Shown here: positions 52,485 through 61,519 of the stretch, in pieces | Numbering within the stretch: position 1 is the first letter of the stretch | How the letters are laid out: each line of letters opens with the position of its first letter | Assembly: GCA_002389905.1 (NCBI GenBank) | Contig: DGRE01000007.1 | Coordinates: 62,001-126,000, forward strand | DNA: 64,000 bases | Direction: 5' to 3' | Origin: Hungatella sp. UBA4396 | Lineage (GTDB): Bacteria; Bacillota; Clostridia; Lachnospirales; Lachnospiraceae | Position numbers and translations under genes: made by a program | The notes under the pieces: model-generated | Databases searched by the model: none | What the model saw: the letters and a program-made list of their open reading frames with translations, nothing else | Told to the model about the DNA's origin: nothing

Positions 52485-53390
52485 TTATTTCGGTGCAACC
52501 GCCTGCACCACAGTTCGGGTGGTGTTCACAGCGGCCTGCGCCGTGTACACGGCACTCATCACATTGGCCTTTGTGCTGGTGTCCAGTCCAAAAGCTCCAG
52601 CGATTCTTGGCACTTCCCCTGCGGAAAGCATCAGCCCAAGCCCCAGCAGGGCGTGGGTTCTCAGGACCATAAGTCCTGCGGCAAGGATGGTCGCCTGCAA
52701 AAATGTGGTGAGGCACAGACCGATGATTTGCTTGCACCACTGTGTAAATCCGTCAATGTAACCGCGGGGAACGGAAAACATATACAGGCTGCCTACGGCA
52801 ATCTGGATCAGTAAAATGCCTCCGCGTTTTAAATTGGCAAAAAACACTTTAATGACCGAATATCCCATCATAATAATCAGGAAAAGCATCATGATAGGGT
52901 TTGTGATGCCCGACAGCCCTCCAAAAACACCGGAGCCCATAGCACCGCCAAGGTCTGACGAGCTGCCAAGCTCTGCTATGATGTTCCCCGCAAGGTCACT
53001 GAAGCTGCTTCCGTAGCCGGTGATTCCTGCCGTGAGGCTGCTCTGGAGATTGACCGAGAGCTTGAACAGCTCCACCGGTAAGATGGTAAAAAGGGACACC
53101 GCCATAAAGCCTTTGATGGCGTTTAAGGCGGCGTCTTTTATGCTGCCCCGGCCGTGCTGGTACTCGATTCCGGTTTCAAACACCGACACCACAAGCCCGG
53201 TCCCGTACAGCGCCCAAGCCAGATAAGAGAAAAACAGGACGATGGACTGTACCCATTCCATAGAGAACAGCTCCACGCCCATATTTCCCATTTGTGCAAA
53301 AAAGTCAGCAAGAAAGCCAACCACTTGTCCGTAGAGCCATTCGATGATCTGATCCATCACGGTTCCGAGGACAAAATCCCATATAAACAT
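52485..53390 (-). CDS. virB6: VirB6/TrbL-like integral membrane transfer protein
   Basis: 301 residues from ATG 53390 with AAGGAGG 13 bases upstream (an earlier start in another context is possible). Six to seven membrane segments (FFSYLAWALYGTGLVVSVFE, AVSLFTILPVELFKL, IMMLFLIIMMGYSVIKVFFAN, GLCLTTFLQATILAAGLMVL) and the gly-rich turn typical of VirB6 in Tn1549-type elements. It forms part of the channel. It is the first transfer gene after the second cargo region. Confidence 0.88.
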   Translation of the reverse strand: MFIWDFVLGTVMDQIIEWLYGQVVGFLADFFAQMGNMGVELFSMEWVQSIVLFFSYLAWALYGTGLVVSVFETGIEYQHGRGSIKDAALNAIKGFMAVSLFTILPVELFKLSVNLQSSLTAGITGYGSSFSDLAGNIIAELGSSSDLGGAMGSGVFGGLSGITNPIMMLFLIIMMGYSVIKVFFANLKRGGILLIQIAVGSLYMFSVPRGYIDGFTQWCKQIIGLCLTTFLQATILAAGLMVLRTHALLGLGLMLSAGEVPRIAGAFGLDTSTKANVMSAVYTAQAAVNTTRTVVQAVAPK

Positions 53391-53587
53391 TTGGAAGTTC
53401 ACCTCCTTCGAGACATAAAAAATCACACCGTAGCAAGGCACACGGTGTGTTCATTCATCTCGGTTAATAAATTTCGAGCAATGATTTTTATTTGAGTAAA
53501 GCTCAAAAACAACTTGACAATCAGCTCTTTCAGAGTTTCAATACCACACAACGGTGGCCGCCGAAATAATCTTAGGAGGTCAATTGC

Positions 53588-53755
53588 ATGGCAGATTACA
53601 AAAAAATGTACGATTCGCTGTTCAATGATGTGACGGACGCGATATCGTTGCTTCAGCGCGCACAGCAAAAAACGGAGGAGCTTTTTATCTCTGGCGATGA
53701 TGGCATCGTACTTGAGATTAGAAAAGAATCCGGGCCTGAGGGCGAAAAAGAATAG
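53588..53755 (+). CDS. Small helical protein, 55 residues
   Basis: Start ATG 53588 with AGGAGG ten bases upstream. MADYKKMYDSLFNDVTDAIS followed by LLQRAQQKTEELFISGDDGI is amphipathic helix plus acidic tail; similar short proteins are common in gut Clostridia near mobile genes, of unknown role. Followed by a strong terminator. Starts the second cargo. Confidence 0.7.
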   Translation: MADYKKMYDSLFNDVTDAISLLQRAQQKTEELFISGDDGIVLEIRKESGPEGEKE

Positions 53756-53770
53756 CGGAATCATTTTGTA

Positions 53771-53810
53771 AAGTAAGGAGAGTGGCACGAGCTGCTCTCC
53801 TTACTTTTCT
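53771..53810 (+). terminator. Terminator after the 55-residue gene
   Basis: AAGTAAGGAGAG (53771-53782) pairs perfectly with CTCTCCTTACTT (53795-53806), followed by TTCT. Confidence 0.8.
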
Positions 53811-53823
53811 GATGTAAACACCA

Positions 53824-53910
53824 TCATGTATGATCGGCATACCCTACTACATCCCCAAAATCGTCCAGAGTATCCTTGTCAAAGGCAGGTGAACGAATTT
53901 TAGTTATCAT
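53824..53910 (-). repeat. Maff2-tail-like remnant (copy 1)
   Basis: Minus-strand bases here match the tail of the Maff2 gene and the sequence at 58526-58588. In one frame they encode VHLPLTRILWTILGM ending in TAG, comparable to YIWTILGM at the Maff2 C-terminus. The frame has no start; a different frame opens from ATG 53910 (28 codons, AAGGAG upstream) but its product does not match. Best read as a decayed gene tail left by insertion. Confidence 0.6.
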
Positions 53911-53995
53911 ATCATTTTTCTCCTTTTTCTTTTGTTCATATGGTGAACATGTTTTCTCTTCAAACCTCCCTTAAATCCTTTAATATCCATTTTCA

Positions 53996-54024
53996 TTGAC
54001 AGAAAATAAAAGATGTAGTATCAT
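53996..54024 (+). promoter_or_regulatory. Promoter of the MarR-ABC exporter operon
   Basis: TTGACA (53996-54001), 17-base spacer, TATCAT (54019-54024). The -10 overlaps the long palindrome at 54008-54050. Confidence 0.65.
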
Positions 54025-54050
54025 CTAACTTAGTTGATACTACATCTTTT
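54008..54050 (+). promoter_or_regulatory. Palindromic operator of the MarR-type gene
   Basis: AAAAGATGTAGTATCA (54008-54023) and TGATACTACATCTTTT (54035-54050) form a perfect 16-bp inverted repeat with an 11-base centre, covering the -10 region. This fits autorepression by the MarR protein encoded next; the T-run end could also act as an attenuator. Confidence 0.65.
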
Positions 54051-54068
54051 TATGCCTGAGGTACTATT

Positions 54069-54542
54069 ATGGATGCAACTAAACGTCAAATCACAAAGAT
54101 TGCCCGTGAAGTCAATAAGTTTACTGCCCGTATACTGAAGCTGGATGGTATTGGAACTGCGGAATATGATTTCATCCATGTGGTTCGCAAAAATCCCGGC
54201 ATCACACAGGCTGCCATTCGGGATATTCTCACATTGGATAAAGGGGCCGCTGCCCGCCGCGCGGCCAATCTGGAGGCAAAGGGGTATCTTATCAGAAAGG
54301 CAAACCCTGCCGATGGGCGCAGCCAGCTGCTCTATGCCACTGAAAAGGCTGACCGACTGAAAAACTCCAAGGCTTCCGTTGAAGCTCTTTATTATGAATA
54401 TTTGCAGGAAACATTGTCTCCAGAGGAAAATGCTGAGTTCTGTCGGCTGCTGAATATCCTTTACACGCGCTCCAAGGCAGAAAGCAAGGCTGACTTTCCA
54501 AACCTCACTCACCGCTTTTTAGAAGGGAGCGGAGGAAAATGA
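54069..54542 (+). CDS. MarR-family transcriptional regulator
   Basis: 157 residues. Winged HTH: GIGTAEYDFIHVVRKNPGITQAAIRDILTLDKGAAARRAANLEAKGYLIRKANPADGRSQLLYATEKADRL. Four-base ATGA overlap with the ABC transporter gene downstream indicates co-expression. Likely represses its own operon, released by an exported drug or metabolite; the ligand is unknown. Confidence 0.9.
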   Translation: MDATKRQITKIAREVNKFTARILKLDGIGTAEYDFIHVVRKNPGITQAAIRDILTLDKGAAARRAANLEAKGYLIRKANPADGRSQLLYATEKADRLKNSKASVEALYYEYLQETLSPEENAEFCRLLNILYTRSKAESKADFPNLTHRFLEGSGGK

Positions 54543-56305
54543 GCCGCTCAAATCAAAAAATCAAACAGGTTTCTCAGCCTGACCATATTCTGTCCTACTT
54601 CAAGATGGAACTTTGGTCACTCACGTTGGTTACGATTTCAGGCATCCTTTATAATGTTGGAATGATTGCGGGACCATATTTTGAAGGCCGTCTGGCACAG
54701 TGCCTGTTCGACATTATGGATGGCCGTGAATCCTTTTCTGCCATGCTGTCACTGGCGGTAGTCTATCTGATTGTCATTTTAACCGTGCAGGTCATGCGCT
54801 GCGTGAAGCGCTTCTATGTGCGCCGTTTTGCAAATAATACCAGCCGTAACATGCGTCATATGCTCTACAACAGCCTGGTGAACATGAGCAGGGATGAACT
54901 GGAACGGGAAAGCATTGGAACGGTGATGACCAAAGCAGTATCGGATGTGGATGCCTGCGCGGAGGGCATGCGAAAGTTCACCACAGAGGTATTTGATACC
55001 GGCGTGGTGCTGATTGCGTACCTTGCCATGCTGTTTTATTACGACTGGCGTCTGGCGCTGATTTCCTGTGCTTTTACCCCTATCGCTTATTTCATTGCAG
55101 GACGTTTGAAGCACCGGGTGACACAGTATAACGGGACATACAAAAAGAGCGCCGAACGGCTGAACAGCGCCACCATGGACAGAGTTTCCAATACGGTTAC
55201 CTATCGCATTTACGGCTGTGATGAAAACAGGGACTTTGCTTATGAGGGGCACCTGAGAGACTACGAAAAGTGCGCGGTGGCAGCAAATTTTTGGGAAAAC
55301 ACCATGCAGCCGCTCTACCACATCATTTCCATGTGCGGTGTGATATTTGTCTTGTACATGGGTAGTAAAAATGTTGCCGGTACTGGCTGGAGCAACTGGA
55401 ATATCGCCGCTTTCACCACATTTATGTCCTGCTTTGCCAAAATGGCACTCAAGTCGTCCAATGCTGCCAAGCTGTTTAATTCCGTTCAAAAGGCGCAGGT
55501 TTCCTGGGCGAGGATCAAGCCGCTTATGAAAGAGTATGTGGAGCAGCCCACTCTGTCCGATATGGATTTTTCTGCCGGAGCCTCGATCAAAGTACGGGAT
55601 TTGTCCCTGCACTGGGAAAACGGGCCGCAGGTGCTGCACGGGATTTCTTTTTCCGCACAGCGGGGACAAATTATCGGCGTGACAGGAGCAGTTGCCAGCG
55701 GAAAATCCATGCTGGGCAAGGCACTGTTGGGGGAACTTCCCTACGAGGGCAGCATTGAGGTAGACGGGTGCGAACTGCGCACGCTGAGTCTATACGAGCG
55801 CAGCCGGCTACTGTCCTATCTTGGGCATGAACCGGAGCTGATGACGGAGAGCATTGAAGAAAATATTCGTCTGGGAGAAAAAGGCGAAATAGCCCGCTGC
55901 CTTCAAACGGTGTGTCTGGCAGATGAAATTGATCAAATGCCGCAGGGAGCGGCTACCTCCGTCGGCAGCGGCGGAATCCGTCTGTCCGGCGGTCAGCAGT
56001 CCCGGCTTGCGCTGGCCCGCACCTGCTATCATGCACGGCAGATTTTGATTTTGGACGACCCCTTTTCCGCGGTGGATCAGAAGACCGAACGAGAGATTTT
56101 TGCAAATCTGCGTCTGCTGGCTGCGGACCGCATCGTTATTTTAATTTCCCACCGTTTACAGCTGTTTCCGCAGTTGGATCATGTACTCTTTCTGGAGAAC
56201 GGCACGAGTGTATTTTCCACCCATGCTGCGCTGATGCGGGGAAACAGCGCCTATGAGACGCTCTATCAGGTACAGGCAATGGGAGGTGCAGACAATGAAG
56301 AATAA
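54539..56305 (+). CDS. ABC exporter subunit 1 (membrane plus ATPase)
   Basis: 588 residues. Six-helix membrane domain (about 30-315) then an ATPase with Walker A GVTGAVASGKSMLGK, signature RLSGGQQSRLALAR, Walker B ILILDDPFSAVD and a switch His in VILISHR. Pairs with the next gene as a heterodimeric exporter, as for drug, lipid or peptide pumps. Overlaps marR at the start and subunit 2 at the end. Confidence 0.95.
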   Translation: MSRSNQKIKQVSQPDHILSYFKMELWSLTLVTISGILYNVGMIAGPYFEGRLAQCLFDIMDGRESFSAMLSLAVVYLIVILTVQVMRCVKRFYVRRFANNTSRNMRHMLYNSLVNMSRDELERESIGTVMTKAVSDVDACAEGMRKFTTEVFDTGVVLIAYLAMLFYYDWRLALISCAFTPIAYFIAGRLKHRVTQYNGTYKKSAERLNSATMDRVSNTVTYRIYGCDENRDFAYEGHLRDYEKCAVAANFWENTMQPLYHIISMCGVIFVLYMGSKNVAGTGWSNWNIAAFTTFMSCFAKMALKSSNAAKLFNSVQKAQVSWARIKPLMKEYVEQPTLSDMDFSAGASIKVRDLSLHWENGPQVLHGISFSAQRGQIIGVTGAVASGKSMLGKALLGELPYEGSIEVDGCELRTLSLYERSRLLSYLGHEPELMTESIEENIRLGEKGEIARCLQTVCLADEIDQMPQGAATSVGSGGIRLSGGQQSRLALARTCYHARQILILDDPFSAVDQKTEREIFANLRLLAADRIVILISHRLQLFPQLDHVLFLENGTSVFSTHAALMRGNSAYETLYQVQAMGGADNEE

Positions 56306-57947
56306 GAACGGACTTGGCATTGTCTTTCGGAAGACCGTCCGTCAAAACAGTGGAATGACGCTTTTGACCGGGATTCTCATTGCCGCCTGCGTGGCAGCCG
56401 CTCTGTTTCCTCCCCTTGTACTGGAGCAGATCGTAAACCGGCTGACCGGGCGGCAGGCTGTTTCTCTTGTGCTGCCCTTTGGTTACTTTGGGCTGCTGGC
56501 ACTTTCTGATTTGCTGGAATCGGGTCAGAGCGTGATGATAACGGTGTTCGGGCAAAAGATGACTCATAGTCTGCGCAGCGAGCTTTGTGCCAAACTGAAA
56601 CGACTTCCGGCGGCTTATTTTACACAGCATGCCCCCGCCAAAATCACCTCTCGCTTTGTCAATGATGTGGATGTGGTGGATTCTCTCTTTACAAACGGCA
56701 TTATCGGAATGGTTGCCGATGCGTTTAAGGTACTGAGCATTCTTATGGTCATCTTTTATAAAAGCACCGGACTTGGTATCCTGATGCTTTTGGTGACTCC
56801 GGCGCTGTTCGCCATGACGCGTCTGTTTCAAAAGCGAATGCTCAAGGCGCAGCTTGAAAACCGTGTCGCCGTCAGCAAGGTAAACAATCATGTGCCCGAA
56901 ACCATTCATAACATCCGCACGATTCATACCCTGTTTCGGCAAAAGTACATGGAAGATAAGTATGATTCCTATATCGAGGAAAGCTATCGTGCCCTCGATA
57001 AGTCCAATCTGTATGATTCCATTTATTCTCCCGTCGTCATTTTTGTCAGCTCCTGCGTGATTGCAGTGATGATGGTGTTCGCCGCTTTGGGCGGCGAGAT
57101 GCAGCAGTTTTTTGGAATTACCGTGGGTACGGCGGTTGCCATCATCGCCTATGTGGGCAAAGTGTTTGAGCCGCTTGAAAGCATCGGCATGGAGATCCAG
57201 AACATTCAGTCTGCTGTGGCAGGCGTGAAGCGAATCAACGAATTTCTGTCTGAAAGAGAGCGCACCGTACCGGAGGACGTTCTGAACAGGGAGCTGTCCG
57301 ACGCAAACGGGGAATCAGCTATCAGCTTTGACAATGTGGAATTTGGATATGACGATAAAACGGTAGTCTTACAGGATATGAGTTTTTCTGTGCAGCAGGG
57401 CGAAGCAGTCACATTTATAGGCAGAACCGGTGCCGGAAAAAGCACGCTGTTCAAGTTGATTCTTGGCCTGTATGCCCCGCAAAAAGGGCAAATATTGATC
57501 AATGGCATTGATGCCGCTCAAATTTCGGATAAACGAAAAAGAAAGCTGTTCGGTTATGTGGAGCAGACCTTTCATTCGGTTACCGGAACTGTGGCGGAGC
57601 AAATTTCTCTGTTTGATGATTCTATCGGTCAGAAACAGATTGAAGAAGCTGCGAAACTGGTAGGCTTGCATGAAAATATTATGGAACTGGACCAGAGGTA
57701 CAACACACCGGTGGAAAAGATCACCTTCTCTCAAGGTCAGTTTCAGCTTCTCTCCATTGCAAGGGCGGTTGCGGCTCAGCCTAAAATTTTACTGCTGGAC
57801 GAAATCACCGCAAATCTGGACTGTGAAACTGAGCTGCGGGTGTTGCAGGCCCTGGAGCAGGCGTGTAAGGGGCGGACCGTATTGTCTATCTCCCATCGTC
57901 TGAATGAGAGCACACATAGTTCTCGTTTGATTCAAATTGGTGAATAA
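56295..57947 (+). CDS. ABC exporter subunit 2 (membrane plus ATPase)
   Basis: 550 residues from ATG 56295 (GGGAGGTG upstream); overlaps subunit 1 by 11 bases. Membrane domain with RNSG-like start, ATPase with Walker A GRTGAGKSTLFKL, a weaker signature TFSQGQFQLLSIARA, Walker B ILLLDEITANLD and VLSISHR. The degenerate signature in one subunit is typical of heterodimeric exporters with one weak site. Confidence 0.94.
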   Translation: MKNKNGLGIVFRKTVRQNSGMTLLTGILIAACVAAALFPPLVLEQIVNRLTGRQAVSLVLPFGYFGLLALSDLLESGQSVMITVFGQKMTHSLRSELCAKLKRLPAAYFTQHAPAKITSRFVNDVDVVDSLFTNGIIGMVADAFKVLSILMVIFYKSTGLGILMLLVTPALFAMTRLFQKRMLKAQLENRVAVSKVNNHVPETIHNIRTIHTLFRQKYMEDKYDSYIEESYRALDKSNLYDSIYSPVVIFVSSCVIAVMMVFAALGGEMQQFFGITVGTAVAIIAYVGKVFEPLESIGMEIQNIQSAVAGVKRINEFLSERERTVPEDVLNRELSDANGESAISFDNVEFGYDDKTVVLQDMSFSVQQGEAVTFIGRTGAGKSTLFKLILGLYAPQKGQILINGIDAAQISDKRKRKLFGYVEQTFHSVTGTVAEQISLFDDSIGQKQIEEAAKLVGLHENIMELDQRYNTPVEKITFSQGQFQLLSIARAVAAQPKILLLDEITANLDCETELRVLQALEQACKGRTVLSISHRLNESTHSSRLIQIGE

Positions 57948-57990
57948 CAAAATAGGAAGCTTGTAGATTCATCCTGAGAGGATAATAACT

Positions 57991-58359
57991 ATGGATTTGA
58001 AAGAAAGAGCAAGACAGTTGAAAACCGATATCCCAGCGGTATTTCTGTGCATGAAGGACAAGAACACTCCTGCCATTGCAAAAGTGTTGGCTGGTGTAAC
58101 CGTCGCCTATGCCTTATCACCGGTTGATCTGATACCGGATTTTATTCCCGTGCTGGGGTATCTTGACGATGTCATTTTTCTTCCCTTTCTGATTGCGCTT
58201 ACCATTCGATTTATCCCGCAAGAGCTATTTGAACATTATCGGGAAGAAGCAAATGGTCTATGGGTAAGCGAGAGGCCGAATAAGTGGTACTATGCTCTCC
58301 CAATTGTGGCCATCTGGCTTCTTGTTTTATGGCTGATTATAGAAGCGTTTCTGTTTTAA
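57991..58359 (+). CDS. DUF1232 (YkvA-type) membrane protein
   Basis: 122 residues. Core PAIAKVLAGVTVAYALSPVDLIPDFIPVLGYLDDVIFLPFLIALTIRFIP is the DUF1232 motif, followed by a C-terminal membrane segment (about 98-120). Good spacing GAGAGG upstream. Function unknown. A broken homologue lies at 62090-62410. Confidence 0.88.
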   Translation: MDLKERARQLKTDIPAVFLCMKDKNTPAIAKVLAGVTVAYALSPVDLIPDFIPVLGYLDDVIFLPFLIALTIRFIPQELFEHYREEANGLWVSERPNKWYYALPIVAIWLLVLWLIIEAFLF

Positions 58360-58636
58360 CTTTGCAGCTATCACAAGAAACTGGAGATAATAAATTGCAA
58401 CGCCTTCATTTTTCTGAGATGCAGACAAGTTGATAAGGTTTATAGTGCATATGAATCTGCAATAGGCTGAAAGCATGGGCAATCTCACCAGTTAGGATGA
58501 GATTGCCTATCTTCTATTTCACCATCACATTCCAAGAATTGTCCAGAATATCCTTGCATAAGGACTGTGAACAAATTTTGCACTCATACTAGTAAGTCCC
58601 CCTTTTCATTATTCAACAAGTATCAAATTTTTTTGG
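58360..58636. other. Intergenic region with Maff2-tail copy 2
   Basis: Includes a hairpin GGCAATCTCA/TGAGATTGCC (58479-58509). On the minus strand a 20-residue frame 58526-58588 encodes MSAKFVHSPYARIFWTILGM, with GGGGG about ten bases upstream of its ATG; the WTILGM end equals that of Maff2. No other gene is seen. Confidence 0.6.
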
Positions 58637-58665
58637 TTGACAAATTTAAAAGCAGAGCATATAAT
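58637..58665 (+). promoter_or_regulatory. Consensus promoter of the P-type cation ATPase
   Basis: TTGACA (58637-58642), 17-base spacer, TATAAT (58660-58665): a perfect sigma-A promoter. It leaves a leader of about 250 bases before the ATG at 58925. Confidence 0.8.
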
Positions 58666-58815
58666 AAATGGAATCTCTTTGCACTGCATTACATTCAGCA
58701 TGAATGCGAGATCAACAGTACAAACTGAGCAGGCGATGCCCGCAAGGGTGTGGGGCCGGGCCGCCCAACGAGCGGCAACAGATTGCTATTTTTGCACATC
58801 TGTGGGACAGTAGTA

Positions 58816-58854
58816 TGTTCCATAGGTGTGCTATTTTTATACCTAAATGGAACA
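58816..58854 (+). promoter_or_regulatory. Leader hairpin upstream of the P-type ATPase
   Basis: TGTTCCATAGGT (58816-58827) pairs with ACCTAAATGGAACA (58841-58854) apart from a two-base bulge. It lies about 70 bases upstream of the start codon and could be an operator or RNA control element. Confidence 0.45.
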
Positions 58855-58924
58855 ACGAACCCGAAAATGGAGTGCCATAGAGCTATCAAACGACTGCCGA
58901 AAGGCTAAAACGGAGGTAACTTTT

Positions 58925-61450
58925 ATGACAGACAACAAACCAAACATGGCCGGCTTAACCGCCACCGAAGCAAAAAAGCTGCAGGAGCAATATGGTAGAA
59001 ATGAATTAACCACACAGAAAAAAGAGAGCTTTTTCAAAAAAGTTCTACACATTATCTGTGAACCAATGTTTTTACTGCTCATTGTTGCTGCAACCATTTA
59101 TTTTATTCTGGGAGAGCCCAGAGACGGTGCGATTATGCTGATTTTTGTGGTGGGCATCATCAGCATTGATGTAATTCAGGAATGGAAAACCGATAAAACC
59201 TTAAATGCACTGAAAGATTTATCTGCCCCGCATGTCACTGTTATCCGTGATGGCAAGGAGCAGACCATTGCCAGTGCCGACCTTGTGCCCGGCGACTTAA
59301 TGATGATCTATGAGGGGGTCAAAGTCCCGGCAGACGGCGTTGTAATAAAGTGCAACGACCTGTGTGTCGATGAATCCTCGTTGACCGGCGAAGCGGAAGG
59401 TGTTTGGAAAATCAACACTGAGAGTGCTGAATCAACAAGTGACTATTGGCGGCGTGATTATTGCTATGCCGGTACGCTGGTTACACAAGGCACAGCAACG
59501 GTACTGGTAGATAAGATTGGAAGCAGCACTGAGTATGGAAAAATCGGTGTCAATGTTGCATCCGCACCAGAGGACCCCACACCCCTGCAAAAGCAAATCG
59601 GAAGTCTTGTGAAGCTATGCGCCGGGATTGCTGCTGTCGTGTTTGTCTTTGTAGGAGTATTCACATGGTTTAATATTCCTGACCATAGCTTCGGCGATAG
59701 GTTGATTGAGAGTGTTTTGTCAGGTATCACCCTTGCCATGGCAATGATTCCGGAGGAGTTTCCTGTTATTCTCACGGTATTTTTATCAATGGGAGCTTGG
59801 CGGCTTGCTAAAAAGCAGTCACTGGTGCGCAAGCTGCCTTCAGTGGAAACGCTTGGCGCAGTGTCTGTGCTATGCGTAGATAAAACAGGCACCATCACCA
59901 TGAATCAGATGACTGTGCAGGATACTTGGGCTGCTGATGGCAACACCAATGCTCTTTGTGAAGTGATGGGTATGGGCTGTGAAACCGATGCCTACGATCC
60001 TATGGAAAAGGCAATGCTCAAACATTGTGAAACCCTTGGAATTTCAAAGGAGTATCTTTTTGGCGGAGAACTAATCAGCGAATATCCCTTCACAAATGAA
60101 TTGAAGATGATGGGGCATATTTGGCGCAGGGATGATGGAATCACCATTGCAGCAAAAGGTTCTCCAGAGCGCATCTTGACTATTTGCGAGCTTACAGATT
60201 TAGAGAAGCAAGAAGCAGAACAGAAGATCACCGAAATGTCAAAACAAGGCTTGCGTGTAATTGCAGTTGCCACTGCAAACCCGCAAAGTGAAGCTGAAAT
60301 TCCTGCACAGATTACAGACTGCCGTTTAACACTTTGCGGACTGATCGGGCTTGCTGACCCACCTCGTGAAAGTGTAAAAGCAGACATTGCTGTTTGCAAT
60401 AAGGCGGGTATTCGTGTTGTTATGATTACAGGCGATAATGGCGTCACCGCTGCATCCATCGCAAAGAAAATCGGTATGAAAAACAGCGATCATATCATTA
60501 CAGGTGATATGCTGAACGAAATGACCGATGAAGAACTGCGTGAAAAGGTGAAAGATGTCAGCATTTTTTCTCGCGTCATTCCTGAACATAAAATGCGTAT
60601 CGTAAAAGCATTCAAAGAAAACGGTGAAATTGTTGCTATGACAGGTGACGGTGTGAACGATGCACCAGCTCTCAAATATGCTGATATTGGCATTGCAATG
60701 GGAAAGCGCGGCAGCGAAGTATCTCGTGAAGCAGCAGACCTTATTTTAATGGACGACAACTTTACTACTATTGTAGAAACGGTAAAAGACGGCCGGCGTA
60801 TTTATGATAACATTCGCAAAGCTGTGGGTTATGTGTTCACCATTCATATTCCTATTGCCTTTGCCTCCTTACTTGCACCAATGCTTGGCATTGCCCCTTC
60901 AGCACTGCTTTTGCTTCCGCTCCACGTTGTTTTGCTGGAACTGCTCATTGATCCTACCTGCTCGATTGTACTGGAGCGTCAGCCTGCGGAAACAGACATT
61001 ATGGAGCGCAGCCCTCGAAACCCAAAAGAAAAACTGCTGATCGCAAAAACCCTTGCCAAAAGCATTTTGCAGGGACTTATCATTTTTGTGGCCTCCTTTA
61101 GAACGTATTACGTAGTCCTCGATGGAAATGTAGATAATGCACCGGTTGCTCGGGCAATGGGGCTTGCTATTATTATGCTGTCCAATTTGTTTCTTGTACA
61201 GGTCAACAGTTCTGATCATGACTTCGCCCTGCAATCTATGATTCGCCTTGCAAAAGATAAGGTGATGTGGGCAGTTAACTTTGGTACACTTGTTATGCTT
61301 GGCATTATTTTGTATTCGTCACTCAATAGCTTGTTGAAACTGTCACCACTGTCTGCTTCTATGTTGTTAAAGGCTGTCTGTATTGCGGCGGTTGCCGTGT
61401 TCTGGTATGAATTAGTGAAGCTAATAAGAAAGGCAAAAATGACCAAATGA
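58925..61450 (+). CDS. P-type cation-transporting ATPase (P2-like)
   Basis: 841 residues from ATG 58925 with GGAGGT nine bases upstream; the frame opens earlier but lacks a site. N-terminal cation-ATPase region (LTATEAKKLQEQYGRNELT), actuator DESSLTGEAEG, phosphorylation motif CVDKTGTITMNQ, and MTGDGVNDAPALK. The TM4 segment reads MIPEEFPVILTVFLS, and TM6 keeps Asp in LELLIDPTCSIVLE. These fit Ca2+/Mn2+-type pumps of the P2 group, but substrate is uncertain because the PEGL and N/D pair are altered. A terminator follows. Confidence 0.9.
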   Translation: MTDNKPNMAGLTATEAKKLQEQYGRNELTTQKKESFFKKVLHIICEPMFLLLIVAATIYFILGEPRDGAIMLIFVVGIISIDVIQEWKTDKTLNALKDLSAPHVTVIRDGKEQTIASADLVPGDLMMIYEGVKVPADGVVIKCNDLCVDESSLTGEAEGVWKINTESAESTSDYWRRDYCYAGTLVTQGTATVLVDKIGSSTEYGKIGVNVASAPEDPTPLQKQIGSLVKLCAGIAAVVFVFVGVFTWFNIPDHSFGDRLIESVLSGITLAMAMIPEEFPVILTVFLSMGAWRLAKKQSLVRKLPSVETLGAVSVLCVDKTGTITMNQMTVQDTWAADGNTNALCEVMGMGCETDAYDPMEKAMLKHCETLGISKEYLFGGELISEYPFTNELKMMGHIWRRDDGITIAAKGSPERILTICELTDLEKQEAEQKITEMSKQGLRVIAVATANPQSEAEIPAQITDCRLTLCGLIGLADPPRESVKADIAVCNKAGIRVVMITGDNGVTAASIAKKIGMKNSDHIITGDMLNEMTDEELREKVKDVSIFSRVIPEHKMRIVKAFKENGEIVAMTGDGVNDAPALKYADIGIAMGKRGSEVSREAADLILMDDNFTTIVETVKDGRRIYDNIRKAVGYVFTIHIPIAFASLLAPMLGIAPSALLLLPLHVVLLELLIDPTCSIVLERQPAETDIMERSPRNPKEKLLIAKTLAKSILQGLIIFVASFRTYYVVLDGNVDNAPVARAMGLAIIMLSNLFLVQVNSSDHDFALQSMIRLAKDKVMWAVNFGTLVMLGIILYSSLNSLLKLSPLSASMLLKAVCIAAVAVFWYELVKLIRKAKMTK

Positions 61451-61461
61451 CTCGATGCAAC

Positions 61462-61504
61462 AAAAATAAGAGCTGTGTGGAATTCACGCGGCTCTTATTT
61501 TTTT
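61462..61504 (+). terminator. Terminator of the P-type ATPase gene
   Basis: AAAAATAAGAGC (61462-61473) pairs with GCTCTTATTTTT (61491-61502), then more T. Confidence 0.85.
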
Positions 61505-61519
61505 ACATGTATTGCGGCT

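Noticed and set aside
20834..53390. Vancomycin resistance genes as on Tn1549
   Set aside because: No van ligase, VanR/S or VanX-like sequence was found; only the conjugation backbone resembles Tn1549.
54779..55669. Antisense 296-codon frame inside the ABC exporter subunit 1 gene
   Set aside because: It mirrors a well-supported gene on the other strand with clear ABC motifs, and its own product shows no family; GC-rich shadow frame.
56136..56942. Antisense 268-codon frame in the second ABC gene
   Set aside because: No ribosome site and no domain; overlaps two clear ABC subunits.
58695..58889. Small minus-strand frame ending in LLISHSC
   Set aside because: Lies in the leader of the ATPase gene without a ribosome site; repeated low-information sequence seen in many Clostridia contexts.
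58666..58924. yybP-ykoY manganese riboswitch in the ATPase leader
   Set aside because: The characteristic blocks of that aptamer were looked for and not found; only a generic hairpin is visible.
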